From the NCBI GenBank assembly GCA_031550915.1, contig JAVBOF010000130.1:1-15544 (forward strand): 15,544 nucleotides of DNA. The letters run 5' to 3'. Of this stretch, positions 6,380 through 12,838 are shown piece after piece. Numbering within the stretch: the stretch's first letter is position 1; every line of letters starts with the position of its first letter. The position numbers and the translations under genes are program-made. This stretch comes from JAVBOF01 sp031550915. GTDB lineage: Bacteria; Bacillota; Clostridia; Christensenellales; MGBC116941. The notes under the pieces are model-generated. The model worked only from the letters and a program-made list of their open reading frames with translations, ran no database searches and had not been told where the DNA came from.

Positions 6380-8047
6380 CTACTCCTTTACTCTGACCTT
6401 TTTCAGGTATTCTCTTAACACCGTATCCCCATTTTCTTTTGCTAAACTGCTCAATTCTATATAATCTTCCTTATCTATATCCCATCGGCTGTACAACAGA
6501 TAGGTTTCATTTGGTATATCGTAGTATTCATGCAAATAGTACGCCGTATACTCTGGAAAACTCGTTGAATACCTTGTATTTTTGATTGTTTTCAGTATCA
6601 CATAAGCGGGGATGTCTCCCCTGCCCGCGTCAACTGATGCCTGTTTTAATAATCTGTCGTTATATAGATGGACGCCGGCATTTGCCCTGTAACCAACGAA
6701 AACACTATATAGATTGCTTCCGACAATAACGCATACCAGCATGATAAATGCTGTAATAAAGGCAATTTTTAATTTTGTTCTTGCCGACAAACAGAATTCC
6801 ATCAATGTTTTGAAAAAAAAGCAAAAAACAATTAAAAGCACGAATATAAACGGCAAGAACATTCTTTCTACTATATATGGCACAAAAAGCAAAGCACCGA
6901 TTGATGCTACTGCGCCGATAAAAAGGAACAGTATATTTAAGGCATCAGAGCGTATAAGAAGTATAATTATTTGAAAGACCATTAACGCCAGAAATATGGA
7001 AAAAAGTATACAAAACAATACCGGCGAAAGATTATTTGCAAAGAATTCATATAAGCCGGTTTTTCCGCTGATCAAAATACATTCTGCCAGCAAAAGTATA
7101 ACGCTAAAAACCAATGATATAAAGCAAACAGCCCAGAACTTTTGTTTCTTTAGTATTAAGCCGGCGGATAGAATCGCCGAAAACAGCAATAGGACGATTA
7201 CAAAGTATCTATTATTGTATGATACGAGTTTTTCTATTATATACATATAGTTCAAAAGCATCTGCCGCATAATACTATACCCTGTGTTAAGCTTGTCCGC
7301 CTTATAAAAATTACCGGGGGCAAGCATGGTCAAAAGCAAGCCGGTAATTATTAAGATCAAGTAAATTATATTTGATTTTTTTAAGCGTTTTCTTTCAATA
7401 ACCCGTTTAACAATAAAACATAAATAGTAGATAAAAAGCATGATACTGATTTGCTCCTGCGAAAACGCAGTTAAAAAGAACAATACCCCAAGCAAAACAT
7501 ATTGCCCTGCGGACGAAGCCTTATTCCTCAATATTTTCCAGTGTAGGTTTACCGCCCAAAATAGAAAGCATACCGGCATAATATAGTTAGCCGCCGCCGA
7601 ATACCAAAATACTCCATAATTATACTGGGATGCGGAGAATATTCCAAACATTGCGCAAGCTAATAACGCCAATACCCAATTCGCTTTCTCCAGGACGTTA
7701 TAGTCATTTAGTGAAAGAGAGTAAATATTGTAAAACAAGAAAGTGATAACCATAGGGAACACGTAGTTTGCGATCCCAAATTTCAGGATCGGGCATAGAA
7801 TCAAAACATTGAATAAAACCCTACCCGTGCAAAGCATATAATGCTTATATGCATATTCCAGTAACTGCGAAAAGGAAAAATCAGTCCCAATTACATTCTC
7901 GATTACTATCGAATAGCTCAATGAAGCATACCCAAAATCATCATGGCCAGGAAAAACATATCTAAACTGTAATAATTGATATACAAAAAAAAGCAAGAAA
8001 ACGGCAATTACTTTATAATCGAATTTTCGGATTAGTTCTTTATACAT
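6380..8047 (-). CDS. Large polytopic membrane protein, probable GT-C glycosyltransferase partner of the GtrB-like enzyme
   Basis: This 555-residue protein has about eleven or twelve hydrophobic helices and a soluble C-terminal tail of about 90 residues. After the first helix comes the extracytoplasmic loop FPGHDDFGYASLSY with H35-D36-D37. An acidic pair in this position is typical of GT-C glycosyltransferases, where it is catalytic. The pattern resembles the DUF6056/GtrII-like group, but I cannot assign a named family with certainty. GT-C enzymes take a sugar from a polyprenyl-phosphate donor and add it to a polymer outside the membrane. That fits the downstream GtrB-like gene, which would make the donor. 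The two genes are separated by two bases. The ATG at 8047 has only a weak AGAG upstream, and no better in-frame start is seen. Base composition is AT-rich. Confidence 0.65.
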   Translation of the reverse strand: MYKELIRKFDYKVIAVFLLFFVYQLLQFRYVFPGHDDFGYASLSYSIVIENVIGTDFSFSQLLEYAYKHYMLCTGRVLFNVLILCPILKFGIANYVFPMVITFLFYNIYSLSLNDYNVLEKANWVLALLACAMFGIFSASQYNYGVFWYSAAANYIMPVCFLFWAVNLHWKILRNKASSAGQYVLLGVLFFLTAFSQEQISIMLFIYYLCFIVKRVIERKRLKKSNIIYLILIITGLLLTMLAPGNFYKADKLNTGYSIMRQMLLNYMYIIEKLVSYNNRYFVIVLLLFSAILSAGLILKKQKFWAVCFISLVFSVILLLAECILISGKTGLYEFFANNLSPVLFCILFSIFLALMVFQIIILLIRSDALNILFLFIGAVASIGALLFVPYIVERMFLPFIFVLLIVFCFFFKTLMEFCLSARTKLKIAFITAFIMLVCVIVGSNLYSVFVGYRANAGVHLYNDRLLKQASVDAGRGDIPAYVILKTIKNTRYSTSFPEYTAYYLHEYYDIPNETYLLYSRWDIDKEDYIELSSLAKENGDTVLREYLKKVRVKE

Positions 8048-8067
8048 AATAATACTCTGTAATCTAT

Positions 8068-8095
8068 ATTAAATATATTTTATTTATTCTGTTAA
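8068..8095 (-). promoter_or_regulatory. Candidate promoter of the glycosyltransferase operon
   Basis: On the minus strand TTAACA (8090-8095) and TTTAAT (8068-8073) are separated by 16 bases, with the -10 box 20 bases before the ATG at 8047. The surrounding DNA is very AT-rich, so a chance match is possible. Confidence 0.35.
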
Positions 8096-8155
8096 ATAAT
8101 AGCATAAAAAAAATCAGCACGCCAATCGTTTGATATATTCCGCATCAAGCTTATC

Positions 8156-8177
8156 TATTTTAATATATATTAAAATA
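8156..8177. repeat. Perfect 22-base AT-only inverted repeat
   Basis: TATTTTAATAT is followed immediately by its exact reverse complement. It sits between the divergent promoters of the glycosyltransferase operon and the flavoprotein gene. It could be an operator for a dimeric regulator or simply a cruciform-prone AT tract. Confidence 0.5.
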
Positions 8178-8202
8178 TAGCTTTGTTCTTGAGCTAACTA
8201 TA

Positions 8203-8231
8203 TTGACTTATGCGTGGAGCAGATATATCAT
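8203..8231 (+). promoter_or_regulatory. Predicted sigma-A promoter of the flavoprotein gene
   Basis: TTGACT (8203-8208) and TATCAT (8226-8231) are separated by 17 bases, each matching consensus at five of six positions. The promoter overlaps the region from the in-frame GTG at 8214, which argues that translation really starts at the ATG at 8277. Confidence 0.65.
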
Positions 8232-8276
8232 CCGGATATAGACGACTGGTTTAATATTTTACTGGAGGTATATAAA

Positions 8277-8696
8277 ATGGACTTTATGCAAGAATTCACC
8301 AAGATTATGTCCGAAACTAGCGATCTCGCATTGGCGACTACAACAGGAGATAAGCCGAACGTGCGCATAGTGAACTTTATCTGGGACAAAGACGCAAAGA
8401 TGCTCTATTTCTCCACCTTTCAGGAGACACCGAAGATCGAAGAGATCGCTAAAAACGGTAATGTCTCTTTTATCACGATACCGGTAGGCAATCGTGCTTT
8501 TGTACGGGTTACTGAAGCCACGGCCATGAAAAGCTTAAAGTCCATCGAGGATATGCAGGGGATATTTGTGGAGAAGTATCCATCTTTCGCCCAGATGTTC
8601 GCAATGGGGCTGAATATGTTCGTACTGTATGAAATCCATTTTGCCAAAGCATATGTTAACATCGACTTTGGTAATTTTGGAGAAATCACTTTATAA
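8277..8696 (+). CDS. Pyridoxamine 5'-phosphate oxidase-like FMN-binding split-barrel protein
   Basis: The 139-residue protein has the split-barrel pattern of small PNPOx-like flavoproteins: an N-terminal helix, LALATTTGDKPNVRIVNFIW (17-36), LYFSTFQETPKIEEIAKNG (43-61), VSFITIP (63-69) and FVRVTEAT (75-82). The family binds FMN, or sometimes F420 or haem, and acts as oxidoreductases or general stress proteins. The TxxGDKPNVRxVxF strand and the TPKIEEIAKN helix are where family members hold the FMN phosphate. I chose ATG at 8277 rather than the in-frame GTG at 8214. GGAGG lies at 8264-8268, eight bases before the ATG, and a good promoter overlaps the longer reading. It is monocistronic, with a strong hairpin after it. 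Substrate and cofactor are not established; true vitamin B6 synthesis is unlikely at this length. Confidence 0.8.
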   Translation: MDFMQEFTKIMSETSDLALATTTGDKPNVRIVNFIWDKDAKMLYFSTFQETPKIEEIAKNGNVSFITIPVGNRAFVRVTEATAMKSLKSIEDMQGIFVEKYPSFAQMFAMGLNMFVLYEIHFAKAYVNIDFGNFGEITL

Positions 8697-8734
8697 TTAG
8701 CGTTTTATACAATTCAATATCAACAATATCAATT

Positions 8735-8773
8735 CAATCCGCAAAGATTCCAATATAGTTTCTTTGCGGATTG
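8735..8773 (+). terminator. Strong hairpin after the flavoprotein gene
   Basis: CAATCCGCAAAGA (8735-8747) pairs perfectly with TCTTTGCGGATTG (8761-8773) over 13 base pairs with a 13-base loop. Only CTTAATA follows, so the T tail is poor. It may still act as a terminator or as an mRNA 3' stabiliser. Just before it is a tandem nine-base repeat, CAATATCAA twice (8715-8732). Confidence 0.5.
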
Positions 8774-8906
8774 CTTAATAGCTGACCGGCTGCAAAAATC
8801 AAAATGGATTATCATCAAACGGCAGCAAAACCGATCCATAAAATGGCTGTGGAGATTTTGAATATTTACGAAATGATGCTGCAACAATTTTTAAATATTG
8901 CAACTG

Positions 8907-9359
8907 TTAAAAGGCAACCAAATCCATTTTTAAATAGACTTTATCTTTTAATTGTACATCAGCTTCAAAAATAGGTATATCATAATTCATTAAAAAATAG
9001 TTTTCAAGACGATGTGAAAAAACAAACCCGCACCGCTCGTAAAAAGAAACAATCCAGGGAATATCGCCAGTTCCAACAAGCATCGTATTTCCTTTATCTT
9101 TGTAATAATCGCATACATGGCTTAACAAATGCTTTCCACACCCTTCCCCCTGAAAGCATTCATATGTGGCCAATGATTGTATTTCATAAACGCTTTTTCC
9201 CTCGTTGGTCACAACACATATACTTTTTAGGCATCCATCATATAGCGCAAAAAGAGTTCCTCTATCCAAATATTTGTCAATCATACTTTCTTGTTCATCC
9301 GCCAAAAGTAATAAATCAAGAAAGTCTTTTTTGTTTTTTTCGAAGATTTTTACTTCCAT
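8907..9359 (-). CDS. GNAT-family N-acetyltransferase (YvbK-like)
   Basis: The 150-residue protein has the GNAT fold, which moves an acetyl group from acetyl-CoA to an amine. Motif A, the pyrophosphate-binding loop, is at QGEGCG (70-75), preceded by the strand VYEIQSLATYE (57-67). The segment VSFYERCGFVFSHR (104-117) is the usual C-terminal GNAT signature. It resembles the Bacillus YvbK-type subgroup in NTMLVGTGDIPWIVSFYERCGF and in the closing NYDIPIFE stretch. I chose ATG at 9359, supported by GGAGG at 9364-9368. The frame also has an ATG 48 bases upstream (9407), but that one has no ribosome binding site. It is transcribed alone on the minus strand, after the padR operon, with a gap of about 280 bases. 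The acceptor substrate cannot be predicted. Confidence 0.85.
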   Translation of the reverse strand: MEVKIFEKNKKDFLDLLLLADEQESMIDKYLDRGTLFALYDGCLKSICVVTNEGKSVYEIQSLATYECFQGEGCGKHLLSHVCDYYKDKGNTMLVGTGDIPWIVSFYERCGFVFSHRLENYFLMNYDIPIFEADVQLKDKVYLKMDLVAF

Positions 9360-9411
9360 ATTTCCTCCAATAATATAGATACTCCATTTTGATATTGCAT
9401 CAAACACCGGT

Positions 9412-9540
9412 CTAAAGGTTCAAATCATTTGCACGGCTTAAGGGTTGGAGAGTGTTGATAAAAATTGTGCAAGCAAGCCCGTCGGCGCATTCCGCACGTA
9501 AACGTTTGTCGGTGAGCAGGACGGCATAAATAGCCCGCAT
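9412..9540 (-). pseudogene. Possible gene remnant in the intergenic region
   Basis: A 42-codon frame reads MRAIYAVLLTDKRLRAEC and ends INTLQPLSRANDLNL. It has protein-like composition, but there is no ribosome binding site upstream and I recognise no family. The G and C content around 9470-9570 is higher than in flanking sequence. It could be the tail of an inserted, decayed gene or a translated intergenic repeat. The rest of 9360-9641 holds nothing else I can name. Confidence 0.2.
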
Positions 9541-9641
9541 TAGTATGGACTAAGCCGCGACGGACTGACAAATAAACAACTTCTAAATTTGATTATCTTT
9601 GCGAGACTCGCGCAGACCCCTTACTTATAAGCTTTTATCAC

Positions 9642-10019
9642 TTATTCAAAACCACGACTACTTCCGAATTTTTTCGCGATGTCGCGGTTTAGCTTTTCCG
9701 GCCAACTGTCTGTCCATGTTTTTGTGCTTTTCAGCAGTTCGTCGCAGAATCCTGCTACATCCTCGCCAGTAATATCTAAAACATGTCTGTTATTGGCCAC
9801 GCCATCTTCAAACAACTCAATGAGGTTGTATTGGAGTTTTATCATATCTAATCCATTCCCGCCTGCGAACATCCACATATACTGCTGGATTTTCTCATAG
9901 ACATACCGATAATCTTCCGGCAGCGCTTTGACCCGCGCCATCTGCTCCTTATACTCACGTTTGCTTTCCATGATTTTTATGGGGTTGAGATATGTGTTAA
10001 AAAAATCAGATAATGACAT
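9642..10019 (-). CDS. DUF1048 family protein
   Basis: This 125-residue, mostly helical soluble protein matches the DUF1048 family (Pfam PF06304) in overall sequence. It has an N-terminal NPIKIMESKREYKEQMARVK helix, then ALPEDYRYVYEKIQQYMW and a C-terminal WPEKLNRDIAKKFG. Members form a helical bundle and are nearly always found beside a PadR-type regulator, as here. Its ATG lies inside the last 14 bases of padR, with GGGAGG eight to nine bases upstream, so the two are translationally coupled. The function is unknown. The genetic link suggests that it modulates, or is co-controlled with, the PadR regulon. I see no clear terminator after the stop codon. Confidence 0.85.
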   Translation of the reverse strand: MSLSDFFNTYLNPIKIMESKREYKEQMARVKALPEDYRYVYEKIQQYMWMFAGGNGLDMIKLQYNLIELFEDGVANNRHVLDITGEDVAGFCDELLKSTKTWTDSWPEKLNRDIAKKFGSSRGFE

Positions 10020-10344
10020 TAGGTTTTTCCTCCCTCAGTTGTTCTATTTTCGACGCAATAAATCCCCATCGCTCCCAGAACTTTTGCAGTTCTTCACGCC
10101 CCGCATCGTTTAGTGTGAAAAAGTTTCGAGGAGGCCCCTTGTCGGATGGCTTTCTCTCTATCTCAACCAGTTTATTTTTTTCAAGGCGGATAAGAATGGT
10201 ATATACCGTTCCATCTACCACGTCAGAAAAACCTAAAGCATTGAGTTTGCGTGTAATTTCATAGCCGTAGGTTTGTCCTCGGCCAATGATTTCGAGAACA
10301 CAGCCCTCTAACACGCCTTTCAGCATTTCTGTAAGATTTTCCAT
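10006..10344 (-). CDS. PadR-family transcriptional regulator
   Basis: The 112-residue protein has the PadR winged-helix domain. Signatures include LKGVLEGCVLEII (8-20), GQTYGYEI (23-30), the recognition segment DGTVYTILIRLEKNKLV (44-60) and the wing GPPRNFFTLNDAGREEL (70-86). The short C-terminal helix (about 87-108) that drives dimer formation places it in subfamily PadR-s2. These repressors respond to phenolics, antibiotics or envelope stress and usually control an adjacent gene and themselves. The ATG at 10344 has GAGGGG (about 10352-10357) upstream. An inverted repeat, TGTATA-N12-TATACA (10381-10404), overlaps the -10 region, consistent with autorepression. It forms an operon with the DUF1048 gene, overlapping it by 14 bases. 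No efflux or target gene is next to it. Confidence 0.9.
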   Translation of the reverse strand: MENLTEMLKGVLEGCVLEIIGRGQTYGYEITRKLNALGFSDVVDGTVYTILIRLEKNKLVEIERKPSDKGPPRNFFTLNDAGREELQKFWERWGFIASKIEQLREEKPNVII

Positions 10345-10380
10345 TTATACACCCCTCGCTATTTTGGATGCCCTGTATAT

Positions 10381-10430
10381 TGTATAACTCACTACCACTA
10401 TACAGTAACACATAATAGCAAGGTTGTCAA
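10381..10430 (-). promoter_or_regulatory. padR promoter with putative PadR operator
   Basis: On the minus strand a perfect TTGACA (10425-10430) is followed after 17 bases by the weak -10 TACTGT (10402-10407). An inverted repeat, TGTATA (10381-10386) and TATACA (10399-10404) with 12 bases between, overlaps the -10 box and the start of transcription. That is where a PadR dimer would block transcription. Confidence 0.5.
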
Positions 10431-10436
10431 TAGTGC

Positions 10437-10476
10437 AAATCCGAACATCTAGCCTAAAAAGCGGATGTTCAGATTT
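10437..10476 (-). other. RNA hairpin upstream of padR, oriented to the minus strand
   Basis: AAATCCGAACATC (10437-10449) and GATGTTCAGATTT (10464-10476) form a 13-pair stem. The one non-Watson-Crick position is a C-A mismatch on the plus strand but a U-G wobble on the minus strand. The structure is therefore intact only in a minus-strand transcript. It lies between the alkyl sulfatase and padR and could insulate the two. There is no U tail. Confidence 0.4.
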
Positions 10477-10549
10477 GACTTTGTTGGGCAACGTTTCAAA
10501 TATAGATGCAACCCTCTCATAAGCTTCCCGCTGAATTCTCCACCATACT

Positions 10550-10684
10550 TCACCGCAACAGCAACCTATTGTTCTCGTTGCTCGTGCAATTCAACAACGA
10601 CAGTGCCTTTTCGGCTTCATATTCTTCTAACGCAGTGACATTGTCCGGCGTGATGGTTCCAATATCATAAATCTCGAGCTGGTA
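10550..10684 (-). pseudogene. Possible 3' remnant of a decayed gene
   Basis: A minus-strand frame runs from the stop-free point near 10684 to TGA at 10550. It reads LEIYDIGTITPDNVTALEEY, then EAEKALSLLNC, and has no start codon or ribosome binding site. Its composition is coding-like, and I do not recognise a family. Otherwise, 10477-10735 holds nothing I can support. Confidence 0.2.
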
Positions 10685-10735
10685 TAGTCATCATTGCAAT
10701 ATAAGGCCGCTGCTCGCGTGTATGGTCTTTTGGCC

Positions 10736-12538
10736 TCAGTTGGAAAACGTGCTGTATTCAGGCCTGGGCGTCATTATAGGGAAATTGATCGGGAAACGCC
10801 TCAGGTGCTTGAGCAGTTCCTCCGCAAACTGCTTACTCTCCGGTGTTGTGAACAGCCGGAGCTGCGCCGCAGTATCCTTATCGACGAACGCACGGAAAAA
10901 ATCAACCTTGCTGCCCGTTACCGAGAACGACGCCTCCGCTTCGCGCCCGCGACCCGTTCTGTAATGAACCACACCGCGCTTGACGTGGACGTTGGCGTAT
11001 TCCGGACAATGGCTTTCGGTTTGAACACCCATCACTTTACTTTCCAGCACAGGATTTCCTTCTTTGCCGTCATACATAATGCCAATGAGTTGCAATATCA
11101 TTTCAAGACTCATGGTGTTAATAGTATCATCTGCGAACTTTTGATAGTTCTCCGGTGGCAAAACTCCGGACAGTTCCTCCGCAGCCGAGAGGTACATGTT
11201 GCGCCATGTTGCCGCCTCCGACCTGTATCCGAGCCCCCGCAGCGATTGCGCGAGCTGATTTCTTGCAAGTGTTTTATCCTCGGGTATGTCAGCGTACATG
11301 ACCAGATTCAAAACCTCTGCGATCCAAGCATGATTCGGATTTACCAAATACAGTTCTTCCGCCACTTTTCTGATAATGGTGTCATATCCGTTCATATATT
11401 CCACATATTTGGTCGCGGAAACGGTGGGCATGTTTCGGTTTAAGTTGACGGGGTTACCGTCAATCCATCCGATATACCGCTGATACACCGCTTTGGAATT
11501 GTGACTGGCCGTCCCATAAAAGCCGTGCGCGCACCATTCGTTTTGAAGTTCCTCTGGCATGCCGATTTTATCGGAAAGCAGCCGCCCCACCTCGTCGATC
11601 GTGTAACCGAGGTTGATCAGATGAAGCGACATATTGTGGATATAGCGGTACAAGTCGCGTTGGAGCCCCAGATACTGGATGGAATCTTCGTTGCCGAAGT
11701 GCGGCCAGTTATGGGAGCTGCACACTGCTGTCAAATCGGGAAACGAAACTATGGCCTGGTCGATATAATTTGCCCATGCCAGCGCATCGCGCACCTGTGC
11801 GCCACGAGGTGTTAGAACATTGTGTAGCGTGCCTGTGCAGTTTTCGGCGGCAAATAGTATTTTCTCTTTCGGCGCATACACGTTCATCTCGGCGGGAGCT
11901 TCGGTGTCCGGCGTCAGCTGTAGCTGTAGCCGTATGCAGCTCACGCAGATCTCCGCATAGTTTTTGCCCCTTTTGTAGTCTTTGAACCCGATTTCACGGG
12001 TTGGCGCAAGCAGAGTGCTTTGGCCTTTTGCAGTAACCTTTCCGAGGCCCGCGTCAATTTGACGGTCAGGTTGTATCTGGAGCAGATGCCCGAACTGATA
12101 TATTGCGCGGCGTTGCATCACCGGCCCGACATAGATGTTTTCACTGACGGCGTGCTTTGTAAACCCTTCCGGAGCGTAAATGGTGATATTCTTGGCAAAA
12201 AACGGCTTGATACCGTCGATCCCGCCGTAATGGTCCAGATGGGAGTGAGAATAAATAACACCTCGTATCGGCGCGTCCTTAAGATATTTCTGCACGAGGT
12301 TTTTCCATGCCGCCGCAGCGACTTCCGAAACGGTCAAGACGTCCATGACAATCCAGCCGCAAAAACCGTACATCAGCGTCATATTAGAAATATCATAACC
12401 GCGGATCTGAAAAACATCGCCCTTTGTTACTCGGAAGGCCACGCCAGCTTTTCTGGCAATAGCATCAACCTTCTCATTTTTTCGATATTGTTGACGCGGA
12501 ATAATCCGGCGACCGTGTTGAGCTTTGCCTGCTCCCAT
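10736..12538 (-). CDS. SdsA1-type alkyl sulfatase, main body (metallo-beta-lactamase fold), frameshifted from its N-terminus
   Basis: This frame carries nearly all of a type III alkylsulfatase, which cleaves sulfate esters such as SDS with a binuclear zinc centre. The entry motif RGYDISNMTLMYG (46-58) and the zinc site SHSHLDHYGG (97-106; H98, H100, D102, H103) are present. So are candidate further ligands in TEAPAEMNVY and AENCTGTLHN (about 212-240), SSHNWPHFG (274-282) and YIGWIDGNP (355-363). The C-terminal region (about 470-600) fits the family's dimerisation and SCP2-like parts. The nominal ATG at 12538 gives a junk N-terminus; real homology begins near TKGDVFQIRG (38). The true start is in another frame (12729). 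The protein-level break is at six A on the minus strand (12477-12482). There is no signal peptide, and the G and C content is visibly higher than around it. Confidence 0.85.
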   Translation of the reverse strand: MGAGKAQHGRRIIPRQQYRKNEKVDAIARKAGVAFRVTKGDVFQIRGYDISNMTLMYGFCGWIVMDVLTVSEVAAAAWKNLVQKYLKDAPIRGVIYSHSHLDHYGGIDGIKPFFAKNITIYAPEGFTKHAVSENIYVGPVMQRRAIYQFGHLLQIQPDRQIDAGLGKVTAKGQSTLLAPTREIGFKDYKRGKNYAEICVSCIRLQLQLTPDTEAPAEMNVYAPKEKILFAAENCTGTLHNVLTPRGAQVRDALAWANYIDQAIVSFPDLTAVCSSHNWPHFGNEDSIQYLGLQRDLYRYIHNMSLHLINLGYTIDEVGRLLSDKIGMPEELQNEWCAHGFYGTASHNSKAVYQRYIGWIDGNPVNLNRNMPTVSATKYVEYMNGYDTIIRKVAEELYLVNPNHAWIAEVLNLVMYADIPEDKTLARNQLAQSLRGLGYRSEAATWRNMYLSAAEELSGVLPPENYQKFADDTINTMSLEMILQLIGIMYDGKEGNPVLESKVMGVQTESHCPEYANVHVKRGVVHYRTGRGREAEASFSVTGSKVDFFRAFVDKDTAAQLRLFTTPESKQFAEELLKHLRRFPINFPIMTPRPEYSTFSN

Positions 12539-12729
12539 AAATTCGGGTGCGATGTGGGCGGAGAAGGAGGATCGCCTTTCAGAAAGGAATACTCCGATAT
12601 ATCAAAATGGTCTTTCAGTTCAAGGCCGCCTTCAATCAGCATACCTCTTCTGGCATTGACTTTCTCTCTTTCAAGACTGTCTCTGAGAGTGATATTATTG
12701 GATAATCCCTGATTCTTACTATTACACAT
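12427..12729 (-). CDS. N-terminal piece of the frameshifted alkyl sulfatase
   Basis: This 100-codon frame carries the true start of the alkyl sulfatase below it. ATG at 12729 has AAAAGGAG (12738-12745) eight bases upstream. The piece has the family's N-terminal features: EREKVNARRGMLIEGGL, DISEYSFLKGD and HPNLWEQAKLNTVAGLFRV. After about residue 82 the family match is lost and the last residues are out of frame. Adding one A to the run at 12477-12482 would join it to the main body and give a protein of about 660 residues, the usual size for SdsA1-type enzymes. Either the gene is broken, the sequence has a homopolymer error, or the ribosome slips back one base at AAAAAA. A near-palindrome, ATATAC-TTAA-ATATAT, lies upstream at 12795-12810 and could be a regulatory site. 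Confidence 0.7.
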   Translation of the reverse strand: MCNSKNQGLSNNITLRDSLEREKVNARRGMLIEGGLELKDHFDISEYSFLKGDPPSPPTSHPNLWEQAKLNTVAGLFRVNNIEKMRRLMLLPEKLAWPSE

Positions 12730-12838
12730 TGCGGTAACTCCTTTTGTTCATCTGATTTAGAGGCAAGTCCGACTTCACTGTCTTTTCGCAACCGATATAC
12801 TTAAATATATGTTTATCTAGCTCCGATTCGTTAGATGA

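Noticed and set aside
8214..8276. Extended N-terminus of the flavoprotein from GTG
   Set aside because: Overlaps a good promoter; the downstream ATG has GGAGG at proper spacing.
8804..8974. 56-codon plus-strand frame after the flavoprotein gene
   Set aside because: No ribosome binding site, and its 3' third overlaps the GNAT gene in antisense.
9360..9407. Extended N-terminus of the GNAT protein from the upstream ATG
   Set aside because: No ribosome binding site; the ATG at 9359 has GGAGG.
10694..11443. Long plus-strand reading frame opposite the alkyl sulfatase
   Set aside because: It is fully antisense to conserved sulfatase sequence, has no ribosome binding site and has Cys/Arg-rich nonsense composition.
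12477..12490. Programmed -1 frameshift as the firm explanation for the split sulfatase
   Set aside because: No full slippery heptamer in the zero frame and no clear downstream stem were found; kept only as an alternative.
12020..12712. Plus-strand frame of about 230 codons
   Set aside because: Antisense to the N-terminal half of the sulfatase; its length is explained by the higher G and C content there.
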